Notes: generated from the letters alone by a model not told the origin. A stretch of DNA of 64,000 bases from Uloborus plumipes (GCA_038373865.1 JAXGGA010002965.1:1-64000), one strand, 5' to 3'. Numbered from the stretch's first letter, positions 32,473 to 43,789 are shown. Numbers and translations are program-made.

Positions 32473-32776
32473 TGAATGGGTAACCGGCAACGAAAACGGA
32501 AATAATTTTTTCTGATGATTTTCGTAGATTTTTCTAAAAAATAAAGCTAAAAAAAAATTGAAAATTTTGGCAGTTAGCCTATATTCTCCCTTACTCCCCC
32601 CCCCCCCACAAACATGTGGGCATAATACTTAAATAAAATTTAAAAAAAACTGTAAATGATACTCTAATTCTGATTTTCGTTTTGATTTTGCAAAACTTGA
32701 GGTTCTAGATTTAAAGGTGTCCATCAAGTTGGGGGGGAGGGGGGGGGGCACGTGCCCCCCTGACGCTACGCTTATG
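32473..32776. other. Non-genic stretch with G/C palindrome
   Basis: No gene is seen. A C-tract lies near 32598-32608. At 32743-32760 a perfect palindrome GGGGGGCACGTGCCCCCC is preceded by further G-runs. Confidence 0.65.
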
Positions 32777-33421
32777 ATAGGAAGACGTTTGAAACAGCAG
32801 TTTATGCCCCAGCAATTAATAATGCATAATGGATGGACAGATATCTTCTTATGATAATAAATGTTCAGGGCAAACCATAAAATGCTTATTCTGCACAAAA
32901 TGCGCCCGACTGATTTTTCATTTGCCATTTCTTCAAACGATGAATCTTGCAAAGGAAAGGCATGGAACGATCAAATTTCTACACTACAACTTGATTTTCG
33001 TTCCCTATTCTTATATCCGCGTCAAACAAAAATGCAATATACAAAACTATTTCTCTCAAACTAATAATATTGCTTGAAAACGACGAAAGAATACATTTAA
33101 TCCTGAATTTTTGCGATAACGAACTTTCCGCCATCTCCAGCATTGAAAATATACATACGGGCCACGTGATCAGCTATAACCTCAAACCCAAAGCGTGAAT
33201 AGACCCTGTGACTCAGAATATTCAGTTTCGCAGCTTTCAGAGGCACGTTCAGCGAGAAGTTTGTTTGTTCCTCTTAAAGAGTATAAAACTTTTTTTGTGC
33301 CTTTGTTTTTTGGGGTGCCTTTTAACTTTACAGGCACAAAAGCTGTGTATCTTTTAAACAAAGGAAATTAAAGGTACAATGAGCTTATGCCTTATACATT
33401 GGAGGTACTGTTTTTAGAGTG
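32777..33421. repeat. Dispersed repeat, copy B
   Basis: Same-orientation match to 8767-9420, with small indels. Its right end GTTTTTAGAGTGTA abuts the THAP-domain exon exactly where the conserved C-E-L-H of that domain is encoded. Confidence 0.85.
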
Positions 33422-33619
33422 TAGTTCGCAAACAACACACATTTCATCCAACGATTTGTCTGCTCTGGGTATGGCTTTCTCCCAGACTTTCCGCAACTTT
33501 TCATCGGATGGAACACGAAATACAGAAAGTTTGGGAACATTTTTCTTCTTGTTATTGTTTCCGGTATCACAACCAGGCACAAAACAGTGAATTCGACGAT
33601 AACTTTTTGGCTTTTCCAT
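33422..33619 (-). pseudogene. THAP-type zinc-finger first exon, truncated
   Basis: THAP domains are C2CH DNA-binding zinc fingers found in animal transcription regulators and P-element-type transposases. The frame starts at the ATG at 33619 and gives HCFVPGC at residues about 11-16, then LSVFRVPSDEKLRKVWEKAI and MCVVCELH near residues 60-67. That supplies the two Cys, Cys and His ligands and the conserved F/P and W positions. After CELH the frame runs into the dispersed repeat and stops within 8 codons. Either the repeat interrupted the exon, possibly at a TA within the Leu codon, or this is a pseudogene piece. It is the best candidate for a host gene remnant in the window. Confidence 0.7.
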
Positions 33620-34472
33620 TTAAAACACTTAGTTTACATCCATTTAAATCACCGCTGCCAGGTGAACAACCGTTGAAGTTCACTTCGCTGCTTGATAGAG
33701 CGCCATCTAGTGACGGCTTAAAATCGAATACGTCAGGGAACATCGGTGAACAGTGGGAATGGCGCACTATCTATTCTAGGTTTTTTTCCTTTCGAACATA
33801 AATTATTACTGAAAATATTAAATATTTTTTTTGTTTACCTTTAACATGAATTTGAAATACTTAGATAATATATGAACTTTTTGTTCGAAAATATTGCACT
33901 TATGTTTTCTTAACAGCAAAGTTGGTAAACTAATTATAATTATTATCATTTTGTTTTATGAATTTGGAAGCATTGAAATGTGATTATCATTTAATAACTA
34001 CTACTTATGTATTCAGTTTTGTAAATACCTGGTAGTCAAGTTTCAGTTTTTTAATTCATTGTTTTTTTTATTTTTATCCATTGTATCTAAAAAGTAACAA
34101 AATTTAAACTTTTGATAATTCTAAAAACTAGAATTAATGATCAAAAGTAGTTTTCTTGTTAGTTTCTCTTTCAGTCTCAAAATTTTGCTTTGTTAATGAA
34201 AAACAAGGTTTGTGCAGACCTTTTTACACATTACAAATGTACAGATTCTTAATTTCATTGATTGCACTATTGAAAATTCAGGATCCCTTCCCCCACTATA
34301 AAATATAGTCCCTAAACAAGGTGAAAAGAGTTACATATCACATACGTTTAAAAAGTATTTAATACATATGAGTGTGTCCGATATTTTGTGAATGGGAAAA
34401 ATGCCCAAAAGATTTTTTTTTTTTTTACAACATGAACTGCCAGACAGAAAACTGAAAAATGTTAGAAACTAT
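33620..34472. other. THAP 5' flank and non-genic AT-rich DNA
   Basis: The first 150 bp upstream of the THAP ATG are less A/T-rich and contain GCGCCATCTAGTGACGG at 33700-33716, which resembles insect CTCF-type sites. The remainder is A/T-rich, with no gene. Confidence 0.5.
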
Positions 34473-34499
34473 ATTTGGGTCATTCTCTAAAAATACAAC

Positions 34500-34533
<34 letters not shown>

Positions 34534-34986
34534 ATTAAAATTTAAAGTCATCAAAATATCCAAGTTTTCTTTTTACATTCTTTTCGACACCTTCATTAAT
34601 AGGTAGTGGAAAGCAGTGAAGTTTATTGATTTTTGCACAAGAAAATATATTAAATAAAAATGCACCAAATTTCAACTGCCAGGAAAATGACACAGCTGCC
34701 ATGAAAAGGACGAAATTACCTTAGTAGTCGAGAAAAGTTATTTTAGTTCATGTGCATCAAAAAAGTTAATGTTGAAACATAAAATTTAACTTTTTATATA
34801 GATAAATTTATCTCATGGCTGTATAGAAAAATATATACATATCAAGTTATTCATAACATACATATTGTGAATGATTTGAACAAATTATATTAATAAAAAT
34901 GACACACATAAGAATCGAACATTTTTAATCCGACTACATTATAGTTTACAAAGAAATAATACATTCAAGAAAAACAAATCTTTCCT

Positions 34987-37432
34987 CTAGATTTTATCCA
35001 TCTCGAAGCTTTTAGCAAAAGCAAAATGTCTGGAAGATATTGGGTAGGGAGCAGACATTTTTAAAATTATGTTGCTCATAGGAATTTTGACAGAATCTTT
35101 CTTCACGGGCCACTTAAAATGATTAACAGTCTTTTTGCCTGCGCGAGCCATGAAATTAACCACAATATCTTCATTCATAACTTCTAGATCTTCTGGAAAC
35201 CATTCGTCTCCGAACTGAACTGACACCCAGCCATTAATTTGAATGGTCTCAGAATTATTAGCTTTAAGACTTGGTACTTCAGTATATTTAGAATAGTCTA
35301 GCAAGCCAATGTCCAAATCACATTTTATGTTACTGTTGCAGTTGCAGCTCATTTTACGAAAAAAGAGGCTGGTTGAATCCTTCACAGAAAACACTTCGTG
35401 TACATTCATAGATCCCTTAAAAGGAACGATTTTCATCCCTTCAATAAATTTATCCACTTCTTCTATGTCAGAAGTTCTCACTTCCTTAACGATGACATTA
35501 CATTCTTTTTGAATAACAGAAATAAAAGAGTTCATAGCTAGTATGTCACCACCAAAAGCAACATATTTATCCGCAGATAGTTTCACAACTGCGCCAACAC
35601 CATCTGGTGCACCCTTTCCATGCCCAGCTACTGTGAAATGCCAATGTGCAGAAGACAGATTGGGCACAATTTGATGCAAAAAATTTTTGAGAAGATAAAA
35701 GTTTGTTTTGTTTCTATATTGTGTTGAAGGAAAATCACTTACAAAATGTACTTCTTTTATCTTTTCCCTTACTGGAACATTGATCAAAATTTTTTTTTAG
35801 ATGTACCCAAATTGCACAAGAATCATGCCTCAAAGATTCTGATGAAGTTGCAAATGAAGAACTTATAGTTTTTTCAGCTGGTTTTTGATATAACACTCCT
35901 GTGTGTATAGTAATTTGTGTTCTTGACGCTCCAAAGTATACTGCCTGTGGTTCTGATGCAAACTTGATGTTGTAATTCTTACTGAAATCAATGTGAATTA
36001 AAATTGATGATACAGAAAGTTCCTCATTTAATTTATTGATCATTTGAAATTGATGTTTTATTCTGGCAATATGATCCATATGTTTTATCAATATACTTTC
36101 TAATTTCAAAGTAATATTCTCAATTCTATCTGACAAACTCTCTATTTCTTGTATTTTAATATTATTCTTTCTTTTTCTTCTATTACAATATTTTCAGGTT
36201 TCCTGTTCCATTGTTGATATGATATTATTTCGTCAGATATAGTAATAAATTGTAACTGTTGACTTTCGCAATTTTTGCACTTCCGGAAAAAACAATCTTC
36301 TGTTGCATTTGTGCAACACAATCTTAATATTTCATCACAATTATTTTCGTTAATAACTTTGAGATTATAAAGTTTCTTTACTAATAATTCCACATTTTCA
36401 CATTTAATGCATAGGCATGTATTGCGGGCATCTATTTTAGGCTGTAAAACCCAGAATGGCTTGTATCTGCAAAAAGTGCTGTAACTTATTGCATAAGGAT
36501 GCTCTTTGTTAAATTTCTGATGTAACGTTTTTTAAGAATTACTCAACAGCCTTCTTTGCATCTTAATCTTATTAACAGTGACAGTTTCTTTTTTTCCTGC
36601 GCATAGGCGAGAATTTTCATCTTTTTCCACAAAATTCTTTGTATCTTCAGTAATTTTAAAACCCTTTAAATTCATTTTTCTTTCAAAAATTAAATCTGAA
36701 TTTATATGATTAGCCAAGTAAGCTTTGTGCTTCATAAACATCTTGCTCTCTTTTAGCATTTTATATTTTTTTAGAATCTTGCCTCTTACAATTTTATCAA
36801 ATAACTGTTTTTCCTTGTAAGTTTTCATCATCTGATAATGTTTCTCTAATTGAGAGGATAATATTTCAGCAATTATAATTTCTTTTTTATCTGATGTGAG
36901 ATCTTGCTACCTTCAATAATTTTTTTCACTCTTTTTCTAGGAGTATCATCTTTGTTCTTGTTGGAAATGTTTTTCAACCTGTAATACCTCTGTCGAAATT
37001 TTTGGCATTTTCTTTCTGCATTTCTCAGTTTAATTGATGTTTCTTTTAACAGTCGATATGCTTTTGCTTTGTCTCTACGGACTTTTTTTCTACCTGAAGA
37101 TATTCTTTCATCTGTGCGTGGGGTGGATAAAGTATCAATAGACTTTGAATCTGAAGTACTTTCTTTTAAAGAAAGAGCATTTTTTTCAAGCCAGCTCTGT
37201 AGTTAGTAGTATTTGCTCTCCATTGCTTACGCTGCTTTCGTTTTTCTCTTTCACTCAACTTTACGATTGGTTTTACAACTCCTTTCTTTTTCTGTTCAGC
37301 ATATTTCAATTTTCTTTTAGATTTTTCTTTTTCACAGAGCTCTCTATCATTTTTAATTTTCTCATGCCGTTTCTTTTCAGCCTCTCGTTTTTTTCTCAGT
37401 ATCTCTTCCCTTGATTGTTTTTTAGGACCCAT
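34987..37432 (-). pseudogene. Transposase of the GGGTCATTC element, about five frameshifts
   Basis: The product of a large invertebrate repeat-borne family, likely a DDE/D transposase. The start is MGPKKQSREEI at 37432. A long basic, Lys/Arg-rich coiled-coil N-terminus (to about 36900) is followed by FNKEHPYAISYSTFCRYKPF, then ARNTCLCIKCENVELL and CCTNATEDCFFRKCKNC (a Cys cluster). Next are HIDFSKNYNIKFASEPQAVY, VSDFPSTQYRNKTNFYLL and AGHGKGAPDGVGA. It ends with a C-terminal module containing GWVSVQFGDEW and HFKWPVKKD. The D in IDFSKNY and the D in VSD are candidate catalytic acids. Frame breaks lie near 37170, 36905, 36535, 36150 and 35800, several in A-runs, so the copy is dead. Neighbouring frames join in family order, which supports a single gene. 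Confidence 0.75.
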
Positions 37433-38056
37433 TCTTTGGTACAACCTAAAAGAATTTTTTTAAATAAATAATATAACTTTTATTATATTTAAAATTCAAA
37501 TATTTTAATTAACCCTAGTTCACATTTTCATTAGTCAATTTATTTACACAGCAACAGAGCTAAAAGATAAATTATTTTACTTTTCTTGATATTTATAGAT
37601 TATTCTTTTTGTTTTCTCTACCTAAACTTTGTACAAACATACTACCTAAAGCTTTTTGTCAGCAAAAGCCTTTTTATCGCAAATGTAAATAAAATATTGC
37701 AAAATTACTAAAACTTCAGTTAGAAAGAAATGCATATTTACTATCAGTAATACAATGATGTACATTCAAAAAACAAAACATACTACTTAAATACTAGCAA
37801 ATATGCAAATTACCTTACCTATCTGTGTTGTACCAATCATTTCCTTTATGGAACAATCATTTTTGCAATGTTTAAAAAATCTAAAACAAATTTATTTCTA
37901 TTAATGTCATTATCCGGGTATTTGTGTCATTTTCCTGTCATTTATAAGCCAGGAAAATGGCAGACATGATAATGACAATTTGCTGTTATATGGGTGATTC
38001 TACGGTCAATACGTTTTTTGTGTCCCCAAAGAAAAAATCTGGTATGGACCCCACAC

Positions 38057-38830
38057 TACTTCCTTTTACGTGTAAATTTCTTAGTAGTTGCCTTAAGTGT
38101 TAAAAAAGTGCTTGGAGTGAGCAAGGTAACAATTCAAATATTTACTCCCCTAATCTACCACGAAACAATGCAAAAAATATTTTACAATGATTATTTTTCT
38201 AAATATTGCTGATTTTAATATCATTTAGTGAATTTTTCGCAAAATATCGCCAATAGCGCCAAGTTGAACCCAAATTCAAAAAATAATTTTTTCGCCAAAT
38301 TTGTCGCCAACTTGGCGATATGTCGCCAAGTTGGCGTCAAACACTTGGCGACCAAAAGCTTGGTGACATGTCGCCAAGTAGTGGCGCCAGTTCATATCAC
38401 TTGAGTCTGTATTGAAATTAACATTGATTTACCCCAAAAAAGGGGTAAAAGACCCCTTTGGGAACATTCGAATGCAATCACAAAGGGAGGTGCACAACTA
38501 GACCCCCCTCAGAGCCTACATACCAAGCTAGAAGTTTCTACGGCATATAGTTTTTGAGTTATGCGAGCCACATACGCACATACATCCGCACATACACCCG
38601 CACATACGTACATACAGACGTCACGAGAAAACTCGTCGTAATTTACTCGGGGGTGGTCGAAATTGATTTTTCGGCTGTTTGTATGCTGTTAGGTACATAT
38701 GCACGTGCTGACAGGTCGAAAAAACTACGCGACATTCATTCAGGGGTGAGCAAAGTCAAAATTTAGATCGAAATTTGAGTGAAATTTTTTTCGTGATCAC
38801 AATACTTCCTTTACTACGTAAAAGGAAGTA
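38057..38830. mobile_element. 774-bp repeat with TACTTCCTTTTACG inverted ends
   Basis: TACTTCCTTTTACG at 38057-38070 is mirrored by CGTAAAAGGAAGTA at 38817-38830. The interior has a GCCAAGTTGGC-rich block (38246-38389), an ACATACRC-type microsatellite (about 38570-38620) and a GACGTCACGAGAAAACTCGT segment. I recognise the latter half as a repeat type common in arachnid-like genomes, from memory only. No target duplication was found, so the element boundaries are provisional. Confidence 0.5.
38246..38389. repeat. Iterated TCGCCAAGTTGGCGA-type palindromes
   Basis: Seven or so overlapping words of the form CGCCAAGTTGGCG or CGCCAA(A/C/G)T occur in both orientations within about 145 bp, for example near 38292, 38305, 38322, 38347 and 38371. 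Each is nearly self-complementary. Confidence 0.7.
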
Positions 38831-40704
38831 AAAATAATCTGTTTAATTTCACACTCATTATATCACTAGTAGCCGCTATTTTTATGATTGTAGTGGTAAG
38901 GGCCATATGAAATTTCAATTTTTGGGGGGTTTATCGATACCAGGTAAAAATGCGTTGCCATGGAAGTGACACTATTGGCTAAATTCTGGTATGATTTACT
39001 ATTATTTCACTTATTTTTTGGTGTAAAATCAGAGTATGGACTCATTTCTATAAGACCTGTATTCAAAAAAAAAAAAAAGTTAGCGTTGTAATAAAATAAA
39101 AAAAATCAATCTTTAAGACACGACATGTTGTATACAAGTCGCACCGCAGATCCCAAATAAAAATATTTCCCGCATTATTTACGTTAGTTCAAAGTACTTT
39201 CACAGGGGCAATTAAGATTAAAAATGAAATAAATTATGCATATAACACAGTTTTAATGCATATTTACCCTTTTTTGGAACAAAACTGTCAGGGGAGTGAC
39301 ACCAGAAAAGTGACAAAATCACACATTACCTATAAAAACAACATCACGCGTTCTTCTTACCAGAACTTCACGTAAACCGTGATGTCTGCACACAATAAGC
39401 TTTGTATGCTTTGAGGCACTTTCAACGAGAACCGATGCAATAATATTCGATTTTTTAAAAGAACTCTTAGCTTGCTTTTAAATTTACTCAGTATTACACT
39501 GAGTATTCGCAATCAACATCATCCTTATGCATTTTTTATGCGAAATTTCAGTCTTTGAAGTTCGCCAGGTGAGGGTAACACTGTTGATATGGCCCGTTGA
39601 AAAGTGTATTTTTTCTGTATAATAATAAATATTTTTTCAATGTTTACTGATGAAATATGTTTCTCTGTTAATGTAAGTGTATGATTATGGCAAAAAACAT
39701 TATGCCAAGTTAGCAAAAATTGAACGTCGAACATGTTTGTATAAAAATTGGTATTTGGACAGACCAGGGGAGTATACATTTATGACTATTTTCAGCTATA
39801 AATGCAAAAAAAAAAAAAAAAAATTGTAGTTAATTAATTGGGTGGTCCATATAAAAGATAATAGTCTGTAATGCTTAAGCATACAAAAACATTGATAAAA
39901 TTAGTTTTGTATGAAATTTTTCCATTGGCCGTCTGAATTCAAATAGCGTAGAATGACCCATATTGCATTTTAAATTACTTTTCTTCAACTTTTCGGCCTA
40001 ACAATTTTACTTTACACTGGAAAAACATTGTTTCCAACATTAACCCAGAATAAATTTTTAACTTCATATTATTAATGATTTCAAAAAGACAGGAAAATGA
40101 CAACATAAAAATCTACTCACTTTATAAAATGTCTTTAAATAAATTTTTCTTCAGAAAATTAGTTCTTGATCCATGCAAGAAGACATATTCTAACAATTGC
40201 CAGTCAATCAATGATAGTATTCTAATCTATCTTTTCACCTAAGATATTAAATGGTAGTGCCATTGGTCACAAGTACTTAAAAGGAAGTGGCCAGGAAAAT
40301 GACATTATTTTGTTGTGACAAACAAATTATTTACAGAAAAATAATTTTTAACAATTATTTTTTAAATAAAACCTTCTGCCTTATATTTTAGAAGTTCTTT
40401 CATCAGTTGAGATTTAAAAAAATGGACAGAGAAAAGTGTATAGTGGGTTTTGAAGCTAGTTATTATTGAAAATATTTTTTGTGACATGCCAGGAAAATGA
40501 CATTTTATAATTTAATTTAATTTTTCAAATATAAACACCTGGCAATAACAGTAAAAAGTCATATTAAAATGTTAACAATAATGCTATTAATTAAATAAAA
40601 ACAAGAAAGATTTTTATTTGTATCTGATATTAGATTTTGGAGTTTTTCAGTAAATTGTCATGTTTCGTGAGAATGACCCATTTATCAATGAAAAAATTTT
40701 TTAA

Positions 40705-42358
40705 CCCGGGGGAACGCGCGCTAATCCTACTTACGTCAGGACGCGCGGTGGGTCTGGGAGACCCGTTTAGCTGTTTTTGTAAAAAATTATTACCGAGAGT
40801 ACATTAAATAATATTTTATACGTTTTTGAACGAAGAACACACATTATTAGTATGTATCAATAATTGCAAAAAATAATAATTGCGAAAAATACTTACAAAT
40901 TATTCACATTCTTTGCAAATATAAGTGGTGTGTTCACCACAGATTTTTTTGTTACATCTAGCGCAACAAATTGCAGATTTCCTGTCCTTTTTAGAAGGGC
41001 AAATATGGCACATTTTCTTTTGGCTACATTTTTGTATTTTTTTTGGGTGGCTCACAGATTTCACTTGAAAAACAATGTTCCTTTAATTTTCGAGGAAGTG
41101 ATTGTTGCGTGCTTCTTTGATGAATGTGTTCTTTTATCAGCTCCAAGGCAAGTTCTTTCAAAAAAAGTCTCTTGATTTTGGGCTGATTGCAGTAGAACGT
41201 GAGCATTTATGGCTGCAGTGTTTAGTACTGAAAAAAAGATCACCATTGGCCATCTTTTACTAATTCGAGCAGTAGAAAAGTTTGCAGACATTTCATCGAC
41301 TACATCTACAGCTCCCTTTGTTAGATTGTAGAATGTGATGATCTCAGGCTTTTTTGCATCTTCAGTGGTTGAGTCTATTGCGTCATCATAGTGCATTGTT
41401 GACACAACATTTACACATTTATTCTTTTTTGGCACATACGAGACTAATGTTATATTCTTCTGAAAGCCAAACAAAGAAGAATGCACTTCTCTGTTTTTCC
41501 CTGTGATGAATTCCTTGGGCAATTCACGTTTGTTTTTTCTTATTATACCCACCAGTATAATTTTCTTCTTTAGAAGGTCTTTGGCTAAATTATAACTCGT
41601 GTACCAATTATCCACGGTTAGGTTTCTTCCAGAATTAGAGGGTTTTTCCGTTAGTCTCTTCACTATTTCGTCAGCAGAATTGTTCTTCTGATAGGGACCA
41701 TCAGGTTGTTTACCAGCATAAATTTCTAAATTCCATGTATAAAACGTTCTGGAATCCACTAGAGCAAATACTTTAATCCCGTATTTTGCAGTCTTGTTGG
41801 GAATGTATTGACAAAAGCTGCATCATCCCCTGAAAGCTTCAAGTTTTTCATCAATTGGTATATACTCACCAACAGTATAATATTTTTGGCAGTTGCTTAC
41901 AAAACTTTTAAACATAGCTCTTACTGGAGTGAGTTTATCTGTTTCTCTTCTCCGAGCACGGTCTGTAACGTCATCGAAACGTAAGCAACGTAGAAGGAAC
42001 AAAAATCGCTTCTGAGACATGGTTCGATGAAAAATGTCCAAGCCAGTTCCACCGTAGCCCAGAGATCTTTCAAATTTACATGCGATGATTTGTGAAGGCC
42101 TCCGAAGTACAAAAGATCAATCAGTGCTTTTACCTCAGTTATGGAAGTATCTTTGGCATCACGTTCTCTTTCAAAATTCTGCGCTATAGTCTCTATAGGA
42201 ATGAAGGAACAATTCTGACGGGTGTTTGTGGAAGTCCTTTTCTCGAATTTGTGAGAGTGGTTGTTTTTCAGTCTATTTCATTTTATTTCTTTCACTTTTT
42301 GCTATTCTTTCGCTTGTGCATGAAGCCTATGCATGGCACGGTGCTTCTTCTGTGAGGG
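40705..42358 (-). mobile_element. piggyBac-type element, 5'-deleted
   Basis: It is flanked by TTAA on both sides (40701-40704 and 42359-42362), and both ends begin CCC (CCCGGGGGAACGCG at the left; CCCTCACAGAAG as complement at the right). Beyond the CCC the ends are not similar, so the TIR is weak. The content is a piggyBac transposase remnant on the minus strand. It starts only 21 bp after the end of the 6.2 kb element and ends 12 bp before the ORF1 ATG of the next LINE. Confidence 0.72.
40900..42212 (-). pseudogene. piggyBac transposase (N-terminus missing, stops and frameshifts)
   Basis: This is the cut-and-paste transposase with TTAA specificity. Recognisable blocks on the minus strand are ITEVKALIDLLYFGGLHKSS, DIFHRTMSQKRFLFLLRCLR and VGEYIPIDEKLEAFRG, then a TGA where Arg is usual. 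These are followed by QYIPNKTAKYGIKVFALVDS, NLTVDNWYTSYNLA (second acidic block), FYNLTKGAVDVVDEM and SKRWPMVIFF. After a shift in an A-run near 41040 comes a C-terminal Cys-rich domain CHICPSKKDRKSAICCARC...CGEHTTYICKEC. Frames also break near 42050. The first 100 or more residues of a normal piggyBac protein are missing. Confidence 0.88.
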
Positions 42359-42370
42359 TTAAGCTATAGA

Positions 42371-43460
42371 ATGGGGCCGAAACGTAAAGCCAGTCCTTGT
42401 AAGGACAAACTGGAGACCAACAAAGATAAAATTACGAAACGAAATGAATTTGTATACGAAGCTAACATGACAAGAACAGAAAAAATACTGGCGGCGTTAG
42501 CGAACGGAGCGGAAAGAGTGAAAATAGTCATTTTTGGAATAGACCAAGCAATTCCAAGAAACAAAGGTTCAAGTTCAACCAAGAGATGGAACACTTGATA
42601 GAGAAAGAAGATGAAGTGTATTTCACCAGACATAACATTATTGTGAACACAAAAAAAGAGGAATCAATAAAAAAAGATCAGTGAGGTAAAAAAAAATTCT
42701 GGGAGTGGCCGTCGGAACACGACTAATAGAGGACGCAATACGCACGAAATATATAATGAGAAATGTAGAAGAAGAACTAACCACAAGTTTTATCGTAAGC
42801 AAACTCAAAGAAAGGGATATTATAGTAACATAGATTTAAAAAGAAAGGCACAGATTTACCGATCCCAGTTGTGCTAATAAAGGAACTAGGTATTACGAAC
42901 AGAGAAAGTATAAAATTAGGTTGGATGAATGTCAAAATAAGTAAATACCGTAAATTAGGGTTACTTGGACGCACAAGAGGGCTACTTGAGCCCACAGTAA
43001 AATGATAAAATCTGGGTTTGGTACTAGCGTTAGAGACTGCAGAGGGCTTCTACCTAGTGGAGAAACGAGGAACTACGTGCAAGTCTTCAACTAGTAGGTA
43101 CCAAACCTAGATTTTATCATTTTGTTGTAGTGGGCTCAAGTAACCCCCTAGGGTCCAAGTAACCCTGATTTACGGTACATAGAGAGGCCACTCATTTGCA
43201 AGAAGTGTAAAAAAATCGGCCATCCTGCCAAATATTGCAAAGGGGAATTGAAGTGCTCGGATTGTGGACAAAATCATGAAAACTGTGGAAATATCACAGA
43301 ATGTTTCAGGTGCTTGGGTAAGCATAGTTCCGAAGACAAAAACTGCCCAGTCTTAAAAAACCACACTAACAACAACGACAAGGAAAAAAAAAAGAAAACA
43401 TCAAAACTTATTCCAACGCACTTACGGGGGGAAAAGAAGTCGATAACAAGGGCATTATAA
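42371..43460 (+). pseudogene. LINE ORF1 with CCHC knuckles, interrupted by a MITE
   Basis: The frame starts MGPKRKASPCKDK at 42371 and breaks after about 75 codons. Other frames continue AVGTRLIEDAIRTKYIM and SFIVSKLKERDIIVT before the MITE. After the MITE it reads RPLICKKCKKIGHPAKYC, CSDCGQNHENC and CFRCLGKHSSEDKNC, three zinc knuckles. Removing the MITE with one TA joins KISKY to IERPL in frame. The C-terminal tail is Lys-rich. The protein would bind LINE RNA. Confidence 0.78.
42948..43175. mobile_element. Pogo-type MITE, 228 bp, in LINE ORF1
   Basis: TIRs are CCGTAAATTAGGGTTACTTG at the left and the complement of CCGTAAATCAGGGTTACTTG at the right, flanked by TA (42946-42947 and 43176-43177). 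The ends resemble those of the Jerky/pogo-like element at 22089-27083 (CCGTAAACCGGGGTTACTTT). A second inverted pair (AAAATGATAAAATCT and complement) lies inside, so the whole unit can fold as a hairpin. Confidence 0.9.
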
Positions 43461-43789
43461 TTGAAAAATTAAAAAAAGAACTCGAGTACAGAGACAAAGA
43501 AATCAAGTCGTTAAAGCAAGAGATAAATAAGATAAAACTTGAAATCCAAATTTTGAAATATGGCAACGACCAGAGGAATTCCCTTGAGACCAGGGATTTA
43601 AACTCGGTGGGGATTAAAATGGTTGAACATTAAGAAAATTTAAAAAGGAAGATTTTGATGTTTTTTTTTTTCTCGGCGGTCTTCCTTTTGAAGACCAAAT
43701 GGACGAGGACAAAGGTGGCGGCAACTCACCTTAGGGGGTTGCCTGTTTTCGTTTGTTGTGTTCGGGGACTGTTTTTTGTTTTCATGGAA

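Larger units (their letters stand above)
37992..39959. mobile_element. Nested 2.0 kb element with GGGTGATTCTACG ends, 4-bp TSD
   Basis: The left end is GGGTGATTCTACG at 37992-38004 and the right end CGTAGAATGACCC at 39947-39959. The duplication is ATAT at 37988-37991 and 39960-39963. It encodes no recognisable transposase, so it is non-autonomous. Its interior contains the 774-bp repeat at 38057-38830. The ends match the enclosing element at GGGT.ATTCT, so both probably belong to one superfamily. Confidence 0.85.
34477..40679 (-). mobile_element. 6.2 kb DNA transposon with GGGTCATTCTC ends and 4-bp TSD
   Basis: Ends are GGGTCATTCTC at 34477-34487 and GAGAATGACCC at 40669-40679, flanked by ATTT at 34473-34476 and 40680-40683. 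The word GCCAGGAAAATGACA or a close variant recurs near 34679, 37925 (inverted), 37948, 40090, 40289 and 40488. A large decayed transposase lies on the minus strand at 34987-37432. A second element of the same end type (37992-39959) is nested in the right half. A 4-bp TSD and this protein type are compatible with Sola2-like elements, but that assignment is an inference. An A-tract of about 30 lies at 34503-34533. Confidence 0.88.

Noticed and set aside
32064..32515. Plus-strand frames over the Harbinger exon
   Set aside because: Shadows of the minus-strand transposase fragment.
37145..37414. Plus-strand Phe-rich frame that looks like a membrane protein
   Set aside because: Antisense of the Lys/Arg-rich N-terminus of the transposase; hydrophobicity is a codon-complement artefact.
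38570..38620. Possible CRISPR-like spaced repeat (ACATACRC words)
   Set aside because: It is a microsatellite in a eukaryotic repeat with no spacer structure.
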